NCBI GenBank assembly: GCA_963838495.1
Contig: CAWIRC010000001.1
Coordinates: 1,116,001 to 1,180,000, forward strand
Reading direction: 5' to 3'
Source of the DNA: JBEKIK01 sp963838495
GTDB lineage: Bacteria; Planctomycetota; Planctomycetia; Pirellulales; Thermoguttaceae
Length of the DNA: 64,000 nucleotides
Shown here: one piece after another, positions 9,386 through 18,700 of the stretch
Numbering within the stretch: position 1 is the first letter of the stretch
Layout of the letters: each line of letters starts with the position of its first letter
Program-made: the position numbers and the translations under genes
The notes under the pieces: generated by a model
The model's input: only the letters and a program-made list of their open reading frames with translations
Databases searched by the model: none
Told to the model about the DNA's origin: nothing

Positions 9386-10424
9386 ATGGTCTTGTCGAAC
9401 TATTCATGCGTTCAGTACGTAAAACAAGGAGGAACCTAACAACACAAACGTCATGAAAGGAGTTTCGACATGGCCGGGACACGCAAAGGTACGTATAAAA
9501 TAACAAATTGGAGAAAATACAACGAGTCTCTCGTTAAGCGGGGGTCGATTACCTTCTGGTTTAACGAGGACACGATTGACAAATGGCATCACAACAATGC
9601 GAAACCCAAGGTTGGACACCCTTTTGTCTTCAGCGATACGGCAATCGAGTGTATGCTCGTTTTGCGAGAGCTTTTTCAATTGCCCTATCGCCAAACGGAA
9701 GGATTGGGAAAATCGCTTGCCGAACTGATGGAAGTAATCATTGATATACCGGATTATACGTCGTTGGCCAAGCGAGCAGCGAAAATGGCTATATTGCTGG
9801 AAGTTAGAAAACATACCGGCCCGATCGACGTGGTTGTAGACAGCACCGGGCTTAAGGTTTTCGGCGAAGGCGAATGGAAAATGCGTAAGCATGGCAAAAC
9901 GAAACGTCGTTTCTGGCGAAAGTTGCATTTGGCGATCAATCCGGATACGCATGAGATCGTGGCGGAAACCATGACGGAAAATAGTTGCGATGACGCCGGC
10001 CAAACGGACAACCTGTTGGATCAAGTCCACTCGCCGGTTGAAAAATTGTATGGCGACGGAGCTTACGATCAACGAAAGGTTTACAGAACGTTGAAAAAAC
10101 GCGGGATAAAGGCAATCATCCCGCCGCGACGCAACGCGAAGATTTCGCGACACGGAAATTCTCGTGGCCGTCCTCTGGCACGGGACTTGGCGATTCGAGA
10201 AATCCGCCGCCACGGCCGCAGGCACTGGAAAGAGCGAGTCGGCTACCATCGCCGCAGCCTTTCGGAAACAGCCATGTATCGAATGAAATGTTGCTTCGGC
10301 GACCATTTGAAAAACCGTTTGATTCAAAATCAAAAAACAGAAACACGACTAAGATCTAAAATCCTTAACAAATACACCCACCTCGGACTTCCTTTGTTCG
10401 AGTGGAATTAGTCAACAAGACCAT
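9386..10424 (+). mobile_element. IS5-family insertion sequence (IS903-like), complete
   Basis: The 1039-bp element starts ATGGTCTTGTCGAACTA and ends with the near inverted copy TAGTCAACAAGACCAT, matching about 14 of 17 positions. It is flanked on both sides by CAAGA (9381-9385 and 10425-10429), a candidate target duplication. One transposase gene fills it. Size and inverted-repeat style fit the IS903 subgroup of IS5. Exact termini may shift by 1-2 bp because the flanks read CAAGAAT on both sides. Confidence 0.85.
9470..10411 (+). CDS. IS5-family transposase
   Basis: DDE transposase of 313 aa, unbroken. The N-terminus (ITNWRKYNESLVKRGSITFW, then FNEDTIDKW) is the DUF4372-like/IS903 opening. 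The DDE core shows the first Asp in VVVDSTGLKVFGEGEW, the second in KLYGDGAYDQRKVYRTL, and the Glu in SLSETAMYRMKCCFGDHLKNR with the Y(2)R(3)E(6)R-like spacing. The ATG at 9470 has a GAAAGGAG Shine-Dalgarno 7 bp upstream. An intact frame inside clean termini suggests the copy is recent and could be active. Confidence 0.93.
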   Translation: MAGTRKGTYKITNWRKYNESLVKRGSITFWFNEDTIDKWHHNNAKPKVGHPFVFSDTAIECMLVLRELFQLPYRQTEGLGKSLAELMEVIIDIPDYTSLAKRAAKMAILLEVRKHTGPIDVVVDSTGLKVFGEGEWKMRKHGKTKRRFWRKLHLAINPDTHEIVAETMTENSCDDAGQTDNLLDQVHSPVEKLYGDGAYDQRKVYRTLKKRGIKAIIPPRRNAKISRHGNSRGRPLARDLAIREIRRHGRRHWKERVGYHRRSLSETAMYRMKCCFGDHLKNRLIQNQKTETRLRSKILNKYTHLGLPLFEWN

Positions 10425-10451
10425 CAAGAATTAACAATTTGGGTTAGGAAC

Positions 10452-10727
10452 TTATTCACCCACGTAAGGGATAAGGGCCATAAAGCGTGCGCGCTTGATG
10501 GCTTTGGTAACGGCATGTTGGCTGACGGCGGTGCAGCCGCTTTTGCGCCGGCTGATGATTTTCCCTTGCCGGTTGGTGAGCTTTTTCAGCAATTCCACGT
10601 CTTTGTAATCCACGTACATAGGTCGCGGGCGCTGGCCATCGACAAAGATGGGATCTTTCTTTTTGCCGCGAATCTTGGTCTTGGCATGACGCTTACTGAC
10701 TTTATTGACTTGTAGTTTTCTTGCCAT
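10452..10727 (-). CDS. rpsR: 30S ribosomal protein S18 (bS18)
   Basis: Small-subunit platform protein that pairs with S6. The C-terminal two thirds are textbook S18: YKDVELLKKLTNRQGKI, ISRRKSGCTAVSQHAV, KAIKRARFMALIPYVGE. The N-terminal extension (MARKLQVNKVSKRHAKTKIR) is basic. The ATG at 10727 (MARK) is favoured over an upstream TTG at 10739. It is not beside rpsF, ssb or rplI, the usual partners, so it is an isolated copy; it lies 28 bp from the IS element right end, but its own upstream side is not the IS side. Confidence 0.95.
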   Translation of the reverse strand: MARKLQVNKVSKRHAKTKIRGKKKDPIFVDGQRPRPMYVDYKDVELLKKLTNRQGKIISRRKSGCTAVSQHAVTKAIKRARFMALIPYVGE

Positions 10728-10978
10728 TCGTAAACTCAAAAATAGGAGGTAATATCGAACTTCATTTTGGAGGCGATTAATCGATTAGATCAATGATATC
10801 GATTCCAAAAGAATATTTCAGTTTACAGAAAAACAATACTAAGACAAGGGACTCCCACTTAAAAAAAGCGAACGAAATGCCCCCCACTTAAAGCGGGGTG
10901 GCGGAAGAAAACGGCCGGAATGCGGCTATTAGTAGAGACTTTCCGCATTGCAGCAGGCTCAAGCTGCACATCATTTTC

Positions 10979-11991
10979 CTAATGAATCTCATCCGGGTTT
11001 TGAAACATGTTATGGTCGGCCATGCTGCCCTGGTAGGAATAGAGCAGGGAGTCGATGTTTTCGCTTAGAAAATGCACTGAGCCGTCGGCATAGCCGAAAT
11101 TAGCCCCGCCGGAATGATCGCTGCCGGCCGATTCAAAGAACCAATTGTTAAAACCACCCGGGCGCCGGAGTCGCCACCTTCACCGGCGATCATAGTATTA
11201 AACAGCGTGGCCACGCCGGCGGTCGCCCAGCCGTCGTTGCTGGTGCGGTTGTATTTGTCATAACCTGTTGCATCGGGCAACGGGTGCAGGCGCTGCATTT
11301 CGCCGATCATAATGGTGTTGGACATCCCGTCGCGGATATCCGATGGCATAGTGGCCATACCTGGCGCAAAAATGCCAAGATATATACCATCATCCCTATA
11401 TATTGTCGTGCCATAGACGAATTGGTGACTAATTTTAGGAGAACTGAACTTCGAGGAATAACCATTGCACCAGCCATTGCCACGGCCCAGGCAACCGCCG
11501 TAATCGGTGCCTCCCGATCTCCAGTTTTGGAACATGATTTGATCGTCGCCCGGACGGATGCCTACGCGGCGGGTAGGGCAATAGAACATTTTTATGTCGC
11601 TTTGGGCAAGATCGCTGTTGCCCAAGACGCTTTTGGAAAAATTCCAACTTTTATAAATGCGACTTTCCTCGATGTACGGAAGAATGAAGATCATCCAACT
11701 GTAGCCGTGATTTCCCGCTGCTGTGCCGGCGGCTTCTTCCCAGGGATCGCAGTAGTCTTTATATTTGGGAAAATACGGCGCCAGGGTCGTACCGGGGGGG
11801 AAACGTTTGTGGGCGTCGAGATACTGATATAGTGCCAGGCCGATCTGCTTGACATTACTGGAGCATGTAGCGCGTCGCGCCGATTCGCGGGCAGCATTGA
11901 CAGCGGGCAGGGTCAGCCCAATTAAAATCCCGATGATGGAAATCACCACCAGGACTTCGACCAACGTAAATCCTGCCGATCGGGCTTTCAG
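10979..11991 (-). CDS. DUF1559 prepilin-like protein, one frameshift
   Basis: Planctomycete pseudopilin-like protein. The start at 11991 gives MLKARSAGFTLVEVLVVI, a type IV prepilin leader (cleavage at G|FTLVE) followed by the hydrophobic helix, then NAARESARRATCSSNVKQIG and DAHKRFPPGT typical of DUF1559 (SBP_bac_10). The family C-terminus (FGYADGSVHFLSENIDSLL, ending NMFQNPDEIH at the TAG 10979-10981) is in another frame, joined by an indel near 11148 (GGTTTTAACAATTGG). GAGG lies just upstream of the ATG. Such proteins are exported via a type II/IV-like route and occur in many copies in these genomes. The in-frame extension to 12066 is probably not translated. Confidence 0.88.
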
Positions 11992-12109
11992 CATGCCTCG
12001 GATCCTTTCCCGCGAACCTTCCCCACGAGCCCGGAATCGGGCTACCGCCGTAACATAACCGGCCAAGTGCCGATTAGCAATATGCCCGGCCTGTTTTCTT
12101 GGAAATTGG

Positions 12110-12475
12110 TTATTTTTCGGGAGATTGCAGGGCCTCGGCCTTCACATACAACTCGCCCGGGGCAGAGGCAAAATAATGGAACATCGCCGGACAGAGCCAG
12201 CCTTCCATGGGCGGATCGTCCGATGCGTACCAATGCCCGCCGTATTCTTCCCGCTTGTAGATCAGCCGCTTTTGCCAGCCGGGAAAGGGTTGGGCGGAGA
12301 ACAATAGGCGAAATCCCCGCCGGGCGTTGGGGATATCGCGGACCAGGTAATCGATCATTTCCGGCACTCCGCTGACGAACGGCTCTTGCAGCAAACCCAC
12401 GCGCGGATCGTCGAATACCCAGGCGCCCAACTCTTCGACCCAATATGGGGCGATAATCATTATTTGGTTTGACAT
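12110..12475 (-). CDS. conserved hypothetical protein (121 aa)
   Basis: A compact, Trp- and Pro-rich soluble protein with no signal peptide or membrane segment. It begins MSNQIMIIAPYWVEELGAWV and contains EPFVSGVPEMIDYLV, FRLLFSAQPFPGWQKRL and EEYGGHWYASDDP. The pattern looks like a small conserved family seen in planctomycetes, possibly the one catalogued as DUF6717, but I cannot confirm the number. No catalytic motif is evident. It is divergent from the Fe-S protein gene at 12599 and sits downstream of nothing obvious in its own direction. Confidence 0.75.
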   Translation of the reverse strand: MSNQIMIIAPYWVEELGAWVFDDPRVGLLQEPFVSGVPEMIDYLVRDIPNARRGFRLLFSAQPFPGWQKRLIYKREEYGGHWYASDDPPMEGWLCPAMFHYFASAPGELYVKAEALQSPEK

Positions 12476-12500
12476 AAACTATTCTTTATACAAATGTCGT

Positions 12501-12528
12501 TTCTGAATTTACTGATTATTGCTATAAT
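12501..12528 (+). promoter_or_regulatory. candidate extended -10 promoter for the Fe-S protein gene
   Basis: TGCTATAAT at 12520-12528 is an extended -10 element (TGN plus a consensus TATAAT). The -35 is poor (TTCTGA at 12501, 16 bp spacing), as is common for extended -10 promoters. The start would be about 65 bp upstream of the ATG at 12599. The whole 12476-12598 gap is A/T-rich and divergent. Confidence 0.45.
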
Positions 12529-12598
12529 ATCTTCTATTATAACGTTAAACGACAAGGCGTCACGAAGGCAGACTTTCATAAATGTAAAGGAAACGCAC

Positions 12599-13836
12599 AT
12601 GTCGACAACCAATCAGGCGCGTCACATAATCCAGGTAAATAAATCGATAATCGAGCCCACGGTCCCCAGGCTTAAAACCGTCAAGCCCAGGAAAATCAGC
12701 GATTATCCGCATGTGCCGCGGGTGTATTTGCAGGCGGCGGAAAAACATTCCAGCCCATTTTTGATGGGCCCTCCGATATGCGACGAACTTATCGCCTTTG
12801 TTGAGCACCTTTTCACCGAGGAAGAGGCCGGCGTTGTTCGGCACATGATCCCCTTTGTCGGCAAGACCGCGGCCAGTCTGGCCAGGGCCGAGCACAGGCC
12901 GATCGAGGAAATCGAGCCTATTTTGCACCGCTTGGCCTTTGAAATCCGGGCCGTTGCCTGTTCCGGGCCGGATAACCGGCGAAAATACGCACTTATACCC
13001 ATCACCGGCGGCATATTCGAGATGGTGCTAATCTCCCACAGCATGGATACGCTCACCGATTGGCACCGCCGCTTCATAGAACTGTTCGAGGCCCTGTACG
13101 AAACCGGTTATACGCTGGAATATGCCCGGGCGCTGCCGCCTGCGATTCGTTACATGCCCGTGGGAAAGGCCCTCGACGCCCATCCCATGGCCCTGCCTTC
13201 GAACCGCTGGAAATAGTGCTGGATCAATTCGGCACATTTGGCGTGGGCAACTGCCAGTGCCGCATGGCCATGCATTCCTTGGGCCAAGGCTGCGGAAAAC
13301 CGGTGCAAAACTGCCTGGTCATGGGCCAATGGGCCGAAAGCGGCATCCAGCGCGGCTATCTTAAAAGCGTGTCCAAAAAACAGGCCCTGGAGATCAAGCG
13401 CGAGGCGGAAGCGCACGGCATGGTCAACTGGATGATGAACGTGGCATCGACCAAAGGGCAAAGTTCCTGCTCCTGCTGCGGCTGCTGCTGCCATGGCATG
13501 CGGGCGATAAACGAGTTCAACACCCCGGGTTTCATCGCCCCGCCGCATTTTCTGCCCCAATTCGATCTGCAAAAATGCTCGTTTTGCGGCAAATGCGCCA
13601 AAACCTGCCCTATGGGGGCGATTACCATCGACATGCAGGCCAAAACACACTTTCATAAAGTCGAACGGTGCATAGGCTGCGGGCTGTGCATGCTGGCCTG
13701 CGATGTCCAAAAGGCGATCGTCATGCAGCCCGTGCCGCACTACAAAATGCCTTATCGCAGTTGGTATTCCCTCCTGTTCCACGCCATGCCGGGAATAATC
13801 AAAACATCCTGGAAAACCTGGCGAAACCGAAAGTAG
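12599..13836 (+). CDS. 4Fe-4S dicluster domain protein with N-terminal uncharacterised domain, one frameshift
   Basis: An electron-transfer-type protein of ~412 aa. The N-terminal ~200 residues include FLMGPPICDELIAFVEHLF and MIPFVGKTAASLARAEHRP, and resemble a winged-helix-like domain found ahead of ferredoxin domains. A frame change near 13195 leads into EPLEIVLDQFGTFGVGNCQC. Next come Cys clusters CSCCGCCCHGM and two ferredoxin motifs, CSFCGKCAKTCPMGAI and CIGCGLCMLACDV, each CxxCxxCxxxC. The first half of the second frame also has CQCRMAMHSLGQGCG and NCLVMG. The ATG at 12599 has TAAAGG 8 bp upstream. Partner oxidoreductase unknown; no membrane segment. Confidence 0.8.
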
Positions 13837-13923
13837 CAGGCACACGCCGTGTGTCGTTAACTAAGTAAACAGGCACATTTTCCATGTCGTTTGGCAAGTA
13901 GCAGGCGCGCTCCGAGCGCCGTA
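13833..13923. repeat. pair of AGTAGCAGGC direct repeats with small inverted repeats
   Basis: AAGTAGCAGGCACACGCCGT begins at the stop codon of the Fe-S gene. A second copy, AAGTAGCAGGCGCGCTCCGA, begins near 13899. Each is followed by its own short inverted arm (ACACGCCGTGTG; GCGCTCCGAGCGC). The first unit supplies the TAG stop of the gene. It looks like a dispersed intergenic word repeat rather than a regulatory site. Confidence 0.5.
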
Positions 13924-14092
13924 TAAAATAACTTAATGCGGCCTTTTCGTAATCACTCCCCTGCCCCACTAGCCTTGCGGTCGGCCATGGGTTTATAATG
14001 CAAATAATGAACGAATCAGCGGCAATTACCTTCACTTGACGGATTTATCATTTTCAGAGATTAAAGATCGAACCGGGTGCGAGGACTCAGCC

Positions 14093-14504
14093 ATGCCTGT
14101 CCCCATGGAACTATCGCGGATCATCATCAGCGAAGTCAACGACCAGCAGGTGATTTATCTGAAAGAGATCGAAGGCGAGCGGACTTTCCCGATCCTGATC
14201 GGGATTTTCGAGGCCACGAGCATCGACCGGCGCGTGAAGGGCTATGCCGCGCCGCGGCCGCTGACGCACGACTTGATCGTCAGCATCGTGGAGAACCTGG
14301 GCGGCGAATTTCAGGACGTGGTGATCAGCGAACTGAAAGACCACACCTATTACGCCCGGCTCCGCGTGCGCCACGACGGCGAGCTGATCGAGATCGACGC
14401 CCGCCCTTCCGACGCCATTGCCGTGGCCGTGACCTGCAATCCCGCCGCTGCCGATCTACGTCAACGAAGACGTGCTGAACGACGTGCTGGGAGAACAGGC
14501 GTAA
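14093..14504 (+). CDS. bifunctional nuclease family protein (DUF151), one frameshift
   Basis: Small BFN-domain protein; the plant founder has DNase and RNase activity, the bacterial role is unsettled. Visible family sequence: MELSRIIISEVNDQQVIYL, GERTFPILIGIFEATSIDRR, RPLTHDLIVSIVENLGGEF and IDARPSDAIAVAVTCNP. After CNP the frame breaks; the natural ending LPIYVNEDVLNDVLGEQA lies in another frame and stops at 14502-14504. A missing base in the CCCGCCG stretch near 14445 explains this. The ATG at 14093 has GAGGA 7 bp upstream. Restored length ~137 aa is normal. Confidence 0.88.
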
Positions 14505-14620
14505 AAATGCAGGATCGGTAGAGGAAATGTCGATATTTCCAAGCACCGAAAGAATCGCCTGACTAGCAGGAGGTGCAACTTATCGCAGGGCTGGATGAAG
14601 TAATCTTTAATTCGCCATCG

Positions 14621-15724
14621 TCAAGCAACTTCTTTCTTCAGTGTCAAGGAACTGAAGCCCGCGGGGCGGAACAGCTCCTTGGGCAAGGGCACGAAATCCG
14701 GTCCGAAGCGGCTATTATGCTCGTCGATCTGCCGCCGCAAAAGATCATAGGCCCGTTGGTGCTCCGGGGTGCGCGATTTGGGCGAGGAGTCCGAAGGTTG
14801 AAAGGCAGCCCCAAAAACCTTTTCATAAAGATCAATAAAATAGCGGTTGAGCCTTCCCATCACCAATGAATATAACTGGACGGCTTCGGGTTGGTTGTAC
14901 CGTGATAGAAGTTCCCGAAATTCATCCTCGAACCATGCACCCAGTGCCGATTGCACCACAAATGGATAAAGGAACGTGACATGATGCTGGACCTGGGCGA
15001 ATCGCCGGCGGAAGCGCCGGCAAACGTCGGCCGCCGGCTCGGCGCCGATGTGCCCGTCGATATAAACGTAGCGGCGCACCGGGTCGTCGGGATCTTTAGG
15101 ATCGCAGTTCAGATAATCGACATAGGCGGTCTCGACGCCGTGGTGGCCGCCGCCGCCGGGTTTTGTAACGCGGGCGATCTCGCCGATCAGCGCGTCCTTG
15201 TGGCGGAACTCGATATGGCCGAAAAGGTCCATCGAAAACACCACGACGTACGTCCCGTCGTCATAGGGGAGCGGCTCTTCAAGGTTAAACAGCCGGGTGG
15301 CTGCGTAACCGTTCATGCCTGCTTGCTTAAGGCATTTTTTCGACATGTCCACGCCGTGCAAGACGAGACCGGGCACGTTGGCAACGAGCGTACGACCGTA
15401 AGGGCCTGAACCGCAGCCCACGTCCAGCGCCGTGCCTCCATTTGGCAGCATGGCCTGCAAATCGGCTATCAGCCGCCTTATCTTCTCGTATTCCAACTCG
15501 TAGCGGTAGAACGGATTGGCCAGCAAGTTGGGATTTGCCTCGCCGTAGGCAAACTTATCTTTGTAGAACTTGCCCGGATCGATGTCGAATAGCTCGTAGG
15601 TGATATCCTCAAGCATGTATCGCCGTTTGCCGCGTTTCTGCAAAGGTGCGGCGCCACTAGCACCAGTCGCGTGCGGATTTTTAGTACGAATCCGCCGCCA
15701 GAAATCCTTTACAATACCAACCAT
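14621..15724 (-). CDS. class I SAM-dependent methyltransferase
   Basis: The 367 aa show a clear SAM-binding motif I, GTALDVGCGSGPYGRTLVA (about residue 95-113), post-I acidic HGVDMSKKCLKQAG, and motif IV-like VVFSMDLFGHIEF. The N-terminal ~90 residues are basic and non-membrane (KDFWRRIRTKNPHATG). The C-terminal ~140 residues (FLYPFVVQSALGAWFEDEFR, YEKVFGAAFQPSD) are probably substrate-specific. Substrate unknown. The start is supported by AAGGAG 8 bp upstream of the ATG at 15724. It is followed downstream by the nuclease gene in the opposite direction. Confidence 0.85.
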   Translation of the reverse strand: MVGIVKDFWRRIRTKNPHATGASGAAPLQKRGKRRYMLEDITYELFDIDPGKFYKDKFAYGEANPNLLANPFYRYELEYEKIRRLIADLQAMLPNGGTALDVGCGSGPYGRTLVANVPGLVLHGVDMSKKCLKQAGMNGYAATRLFNLEEPLPYDDGTYVVVFSMDLFGHIEFRHKDALIGEIARVTKPGGGGHHGVETAYVDYLNCDPKDPDDPVRRYVYIDGHIGAEPAADVCRRFRRRFAQVQHHVTFLYPFVVQSALGAWFEDEFRELLSRYNQPEAVQLYSLVMGRLNRYFIDLYEKVFGAAFQPSDSSPKSRTPEHQRAYDLLRRQIDEHNSRFGPDFVPLPKELFRPAGFSSLTLKKEVA

Positions 15725-15765
15725 AACGCTAACTCCTTGCCTATGGTAGTTCTACTATATCAGTA

Positions 15766-15790
15766 ATTGTTGGCCCGTTGGGCCAACAAT
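15766..15790. repeat. ATTGTTGGCCC hairpin, divergent relative of the palindromic repeat
   Basis: ATTGTTGGCCC-GTT-GGGCCAACAAT is a perfect 11-bp stem with a 3-nt loop. It keeps the TTGTTGG...CCAACAA ends of the larger family at 3588 but a shorter interior, and is likewise followed by a second CCAGG/CCTGG-containing hairpin (near 15812-15838). It lies between the MazF gene and the methyltransferase, in the leader of the latter. Confidence 0.6.
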
Positions 15791-15883
15791 TTGTTTCACC
15801 TATAATCCCCATCACCAGGGTGATGCCCTGGCCTGGGTGAACTACAGTCTTTTTAGGACTGCAAACGGCTAAAATATAACGTA

Positions 15884-16201
15884 TTATCGTTCCATTCCCA
15901 ATGCGAATGTAATGGCCTTGGATACCTCTCGCATTTTGACGGCCGACAGGGTTGTTATTAACGCGCCCAGCCGATTTTTGGACACGGTTTGAATATGGTC
16001 GCAGTTGATCGCACAATCTTGCGGCATTCCGTCTTCTTTGAAAAGCTGAACCTCGGAGGGAATGTCGCGAATCGTACTTGTTACGGGCGCTACCGTAACG
16101 TCGCCAAGATATTCCAGGATCGCATCCCGGGTAAGTATGAGTACCGGTCGCCTTTTATCGGGCGGTGAGAACTTGTACCAGCGGACCTCGCCCCGCCTCA
16201 C
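15884..16201 (-). CDS. mazF: MazF/PemK-family mRNA interferase toxin
   Basis: Ribosome-independent endoribonuclease toxin, 105 aa. The fold signature is visible: RRGEVRWYKFSPPDKRRPVL, ILTRDAILEYLGDVTVAPVT, INCDHIQTVSKNRLG. The MazF hallmarks are the N-terminal GEV/GDV strand, the K/RRPVLIL strand and a DxIxT...L segment. The start overlaps the antitoxin stop by 4 bp (ATGA, 16198-16201), the usual translational coupling. MazF is neutralised by binding the C-terminal tail of the antitoxin. Nothing in the frame is broken. Confidence 0.9.
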   Translation of the reverse strand: MRRGEVRWYKFSPPDKRRPVLILTRDAILEYLGDVTVAPVTSTIRDIPSEVQLFKEDGMPQDCAINCDHIQTVSKNRLGALITTLSAVKMREVSKAITFALGMER

Positions 16202-16431
16202 AGGTCACCCCATTGCTGTTCGGTGTCCCATACATCAAACTCTCCGCCCTCGACGGGATGTTTCTCGTATCCAAGACGGTGCTTTTGCTCCAATTCCTTT
16301 ATGTGATATTTGGCCAAGGCCTCGCGAAGCGCATCCCGGGCAAAAGCCGAGCGCGTGGTTTTAAGCCTGCGGGTAAGACGGTCGACCGCCGCCACCAAAT
16401 CCTCATCAAGCGTCATTTGTATGGTCTTCAT
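16198..16431 (-). CDS. ribbon-helix-helix antitoxin of the MazF module
   Basis: The start at 16431 (MKTIQMTLDEDLVAAVDRLT) has GAGG upstream; a longer frame to 16473 would add an unlikely hydrophobic leader. Residues 1-45 form a CopG/MetJ-type RHH fold (LDEDLVAAVDRLTRRLKTTR, SAFARDALREALA), expected to bind its own promoter as a dimer of dimers. The acidic tail (VEGGEFDVWDTEQQWGDL) would occupy the toxin. It precedes mazF with a 4-bp overlap, the normal antitoxin-first order. Confidence 0.87.
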   Translation of the reverse strand: MKTIQMTLDEDLVAAVDRLTRRLKTTRSAFARDALREALAKYHIKELEQKHRLGYEKHPVEGGEFDVWDTEQQWGDL

Positions 16432-16619
16432 TATTACCTCAATGTTGATATCTATAGCTATAATAATCCACATATAAGCCGAAAGTCAACAACGACATGA
16501 AATATTCGCTCTTGCCTTAAAAAGGCGTTATTTTTATACTGCCACACCCGCTGTAATAGGCGCGCAGTTAGTGTGCGTGCGTAACTTCAATAATGTCAAC
16601 GGTTTAAGGAGGAACCGCC

Positions 16620-18558
16620 ATGACTCTTAACGACACAGGGACGGCAGTTTCCCGGGGCTTGTCTTGGAAAAAATGGTTGGGAATCATCACCACGACCACG
16701 CTGGTGGTCGGTTTTTGCGTATTGATTCGCTTTATAGGCGGGGGGCCGGAAAAGGCCGCCGCCACGTCGCCGCAAAAAAACCAATCGTCACAGGCGACGG
16801 GCAATAATGCATCCAACGCCTCAGGGTACAAAGAAAGCTCGAAAACGCCGCCGCCGGAAATCGTGGCCGACGTGAACGGACGGCGGATCACTCGCGAGGA
16901 CCTGGCCCAGCAGTGCCTGGCGCATTGCGGCAAGGAGATCCTGGAGCAGATGATCCACAAGCAATTGATCGTCTCGGAATGCCGAAAACGCAATATTACG
17001 ATAACCCGCAAGGAAGTCGATGCCGAGATAGAGCACATGGCCGCCCGGTTCAACATTCCGGTCGATCAATGGTTCAAGTTGCTCAAGCAGGAGCGGGGCA
17101 TCACGCCGGATCAATACGCCGACGACATTATATGGCCCATGCTGGCCTTGCGCCGCCTGGCCGGCGATAAGCTGAACGTCAGCCGGGAAGAATTGGTGCG
17201 GGAATTTGAAACCCAATACGGCCAGGCGGTAAAAGCCCGGCTGATTGCCTGCAAAGAAGAGGGCAAGGCCAAAAAGCTCCGTGAAATGGCCGTGGCCAAT
17301 CCCGATGATTTTGGCAACCTGGCCAAGGATTATTCCGAAGACACGGCCAGCGCGGCGGCCAAGGGAATGATACAGCCCATCCGCATGCACGGCAGTTACG
17401 AGGGCGTGGAAAAGGCCGTCTTCAACATGGCCGACGGCGAGATTTCACAGGTGATTCCGGCCGGCGGAGAGTACATAATCATCAAGCGCGAGAGCCTGAT
17501 CCCGGCCCGCGACTGCAAATTGGAAGAAGTCACCGGGCAGTTGGAAGAGGTCATCCGCGAAGGCAAAATGCGCAAAGTGGCAAACGTGGTGTTCCAAGAG
17601 TTAAGGGACAATTCCACGGTGGAGATACTTTGGGGCGATCCGGCCAAGCAACAGAAAGCTCCGGGCGTGGCCGCCTTGATAAACGGCGAGCCGATCAGCA
17701 TCCGCGATCTGGCCTTGGAGTGCATCGACCGGCACGGCGCCGAAATCCTGGAAGTGACCATCAACCGAGTGCTGCTTGAAGTGGAGTGCAAAAAACGAGG
17801 CATAACGGTATCGGACAAGGAAATGGACGAGGAAATCGCGCAACCGCGGCCTTGGCCGTGAAACCAAAGCCGGACGGCTCGCCCGACGTCGATGCCTGGC
17901 TCAACCAGATTACAAAGGAGCAGGGCATTTCCATGGAGATGTATCGCAACGAAGCGGTCTGGCCTGCCGTGGCCTTGCGAAAATTAGCGGGCGAAAGAGT
18001 TAACATTACCGAGGAAGACATGCAAAAGGGTTTTGAGGCCAACTATGGGGCAAAAGTCCGTTGCCTGGCCATCGTGCTGGATAATCAGCGCCGGCGCAGG
18101 AGGTCTTTGAAAAGGCCCGAAAACGCAACACGTCGGAATTCTTCGGCGAACTGGCCGCGCAGTATTCGATCGAGCCGGGCAGCAACGCCTTGCGCGGCGA
18201 GGTCCCGCCCATCAGAAAATGGGGCGGCCAACCGCTGCTGGAAAAAGAGGCATTCGCGCTAAAGCCCGGCGAACTGTCGGGCATAATCCAGGTGGGCGAT
18301 AAATTCATCCTACTGCGCTGCGAAGGCTTGACCGAACCGGCCGACGTAAAATTTGCCGACGTCCGCGATGACATTTATAAAGATCTATATGAAAAGAAAC
18401 TGCGCGTGAAAATGGCCGAGTGTTTCGAAAACCTCCAGGACGCGGCAACAATACATAATTACCTGGCCGGCACCAGCCATACTCCAAAAGAGATATCCAA
18501 AGTCCCGGAAGGCATTAACCTGCCCAGCATCAAGCAGGTGCCGGCAAAGAAAGGATGA
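16620..18558 (+). CDS. parvulin-type peptidyl-prolyl isomerase / SurA-like chaperone, two frameshifts
   Basis: An envelope folding factor of ~645 aa. After a basic start, residues ~20-40 form a membrane anchor (WLGIITTTTLVVGFCVLIRF), then a low-complexity linker and two similar halves. Half 1: VADVNGRRITREDLAQQCL, a helical SurA-N-like part, then a rotamase-like segment (ANPDDFGNLAKDYSEDTAS, KAVFNMADGEISQVI). Half 2 repeats this: AALINGEPISIRDLALECI, LRKLAGERVNITEEDM, then EFFGELAAQYSIEPGSN and KEAFALKPGELSGIIQV. Frames change near 17838 and 18090. A GGAGG lies 7 bp before the ATG. A tandem two-domain design is seen in several planctomycete proteins. Confidence 0.83.
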
Positions 18559-18582
18559 AGGATGAGGGATGAGGGAAGGGGG
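18551..18582. repeat. GGATGAAGGATGAGGGATGA word repeat
   Basis: AAGGATGAAGGATGAGGGAT runs through the stop codon of the isomerase gene into the spacer. The same word pattern appears at 28766-28794 in an unrelated spacer. Not coding beyond the TGA at 18556-18558. Confidence 0.6.
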
Positions 18583-18606
18583 ATAAATCAAAATCGAATC
18601 GAATAT

Positions 18607-18640
18607 AAAAACCGCTTACGGTTTCGCGAGCGGTTTTTTT
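18607..18640 (+). terminator. intrinsic terminator (bidirectional)
   Basis: AAAACCGCT pairs with AGCGGTTTT across a 12-nt loop, followed by three more T; the A-run at the left gives a T-run on the minus strand too. It sits between the convergent isomerase gene (ends 18558) and the hypothetical gene at 18701, so it can serve both. A second perfect hairpin, CTGGGCAA-TAAA-TTGCCCAG, lies at 18662-18681. Confidence 0.8.
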
Positions 18641-18700
18641 ATCTACCTATCATTCTTCCACACTGGGCAATAAATTGCCCAGCCCTATCTACCGATTGCT

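Noticed and set aside
11992..12066. Longer N-terminus of the DUF1559 protein
   Set aside because: Prepilin leaders are short, and the GAGG before ATG 11991 marks the better start.
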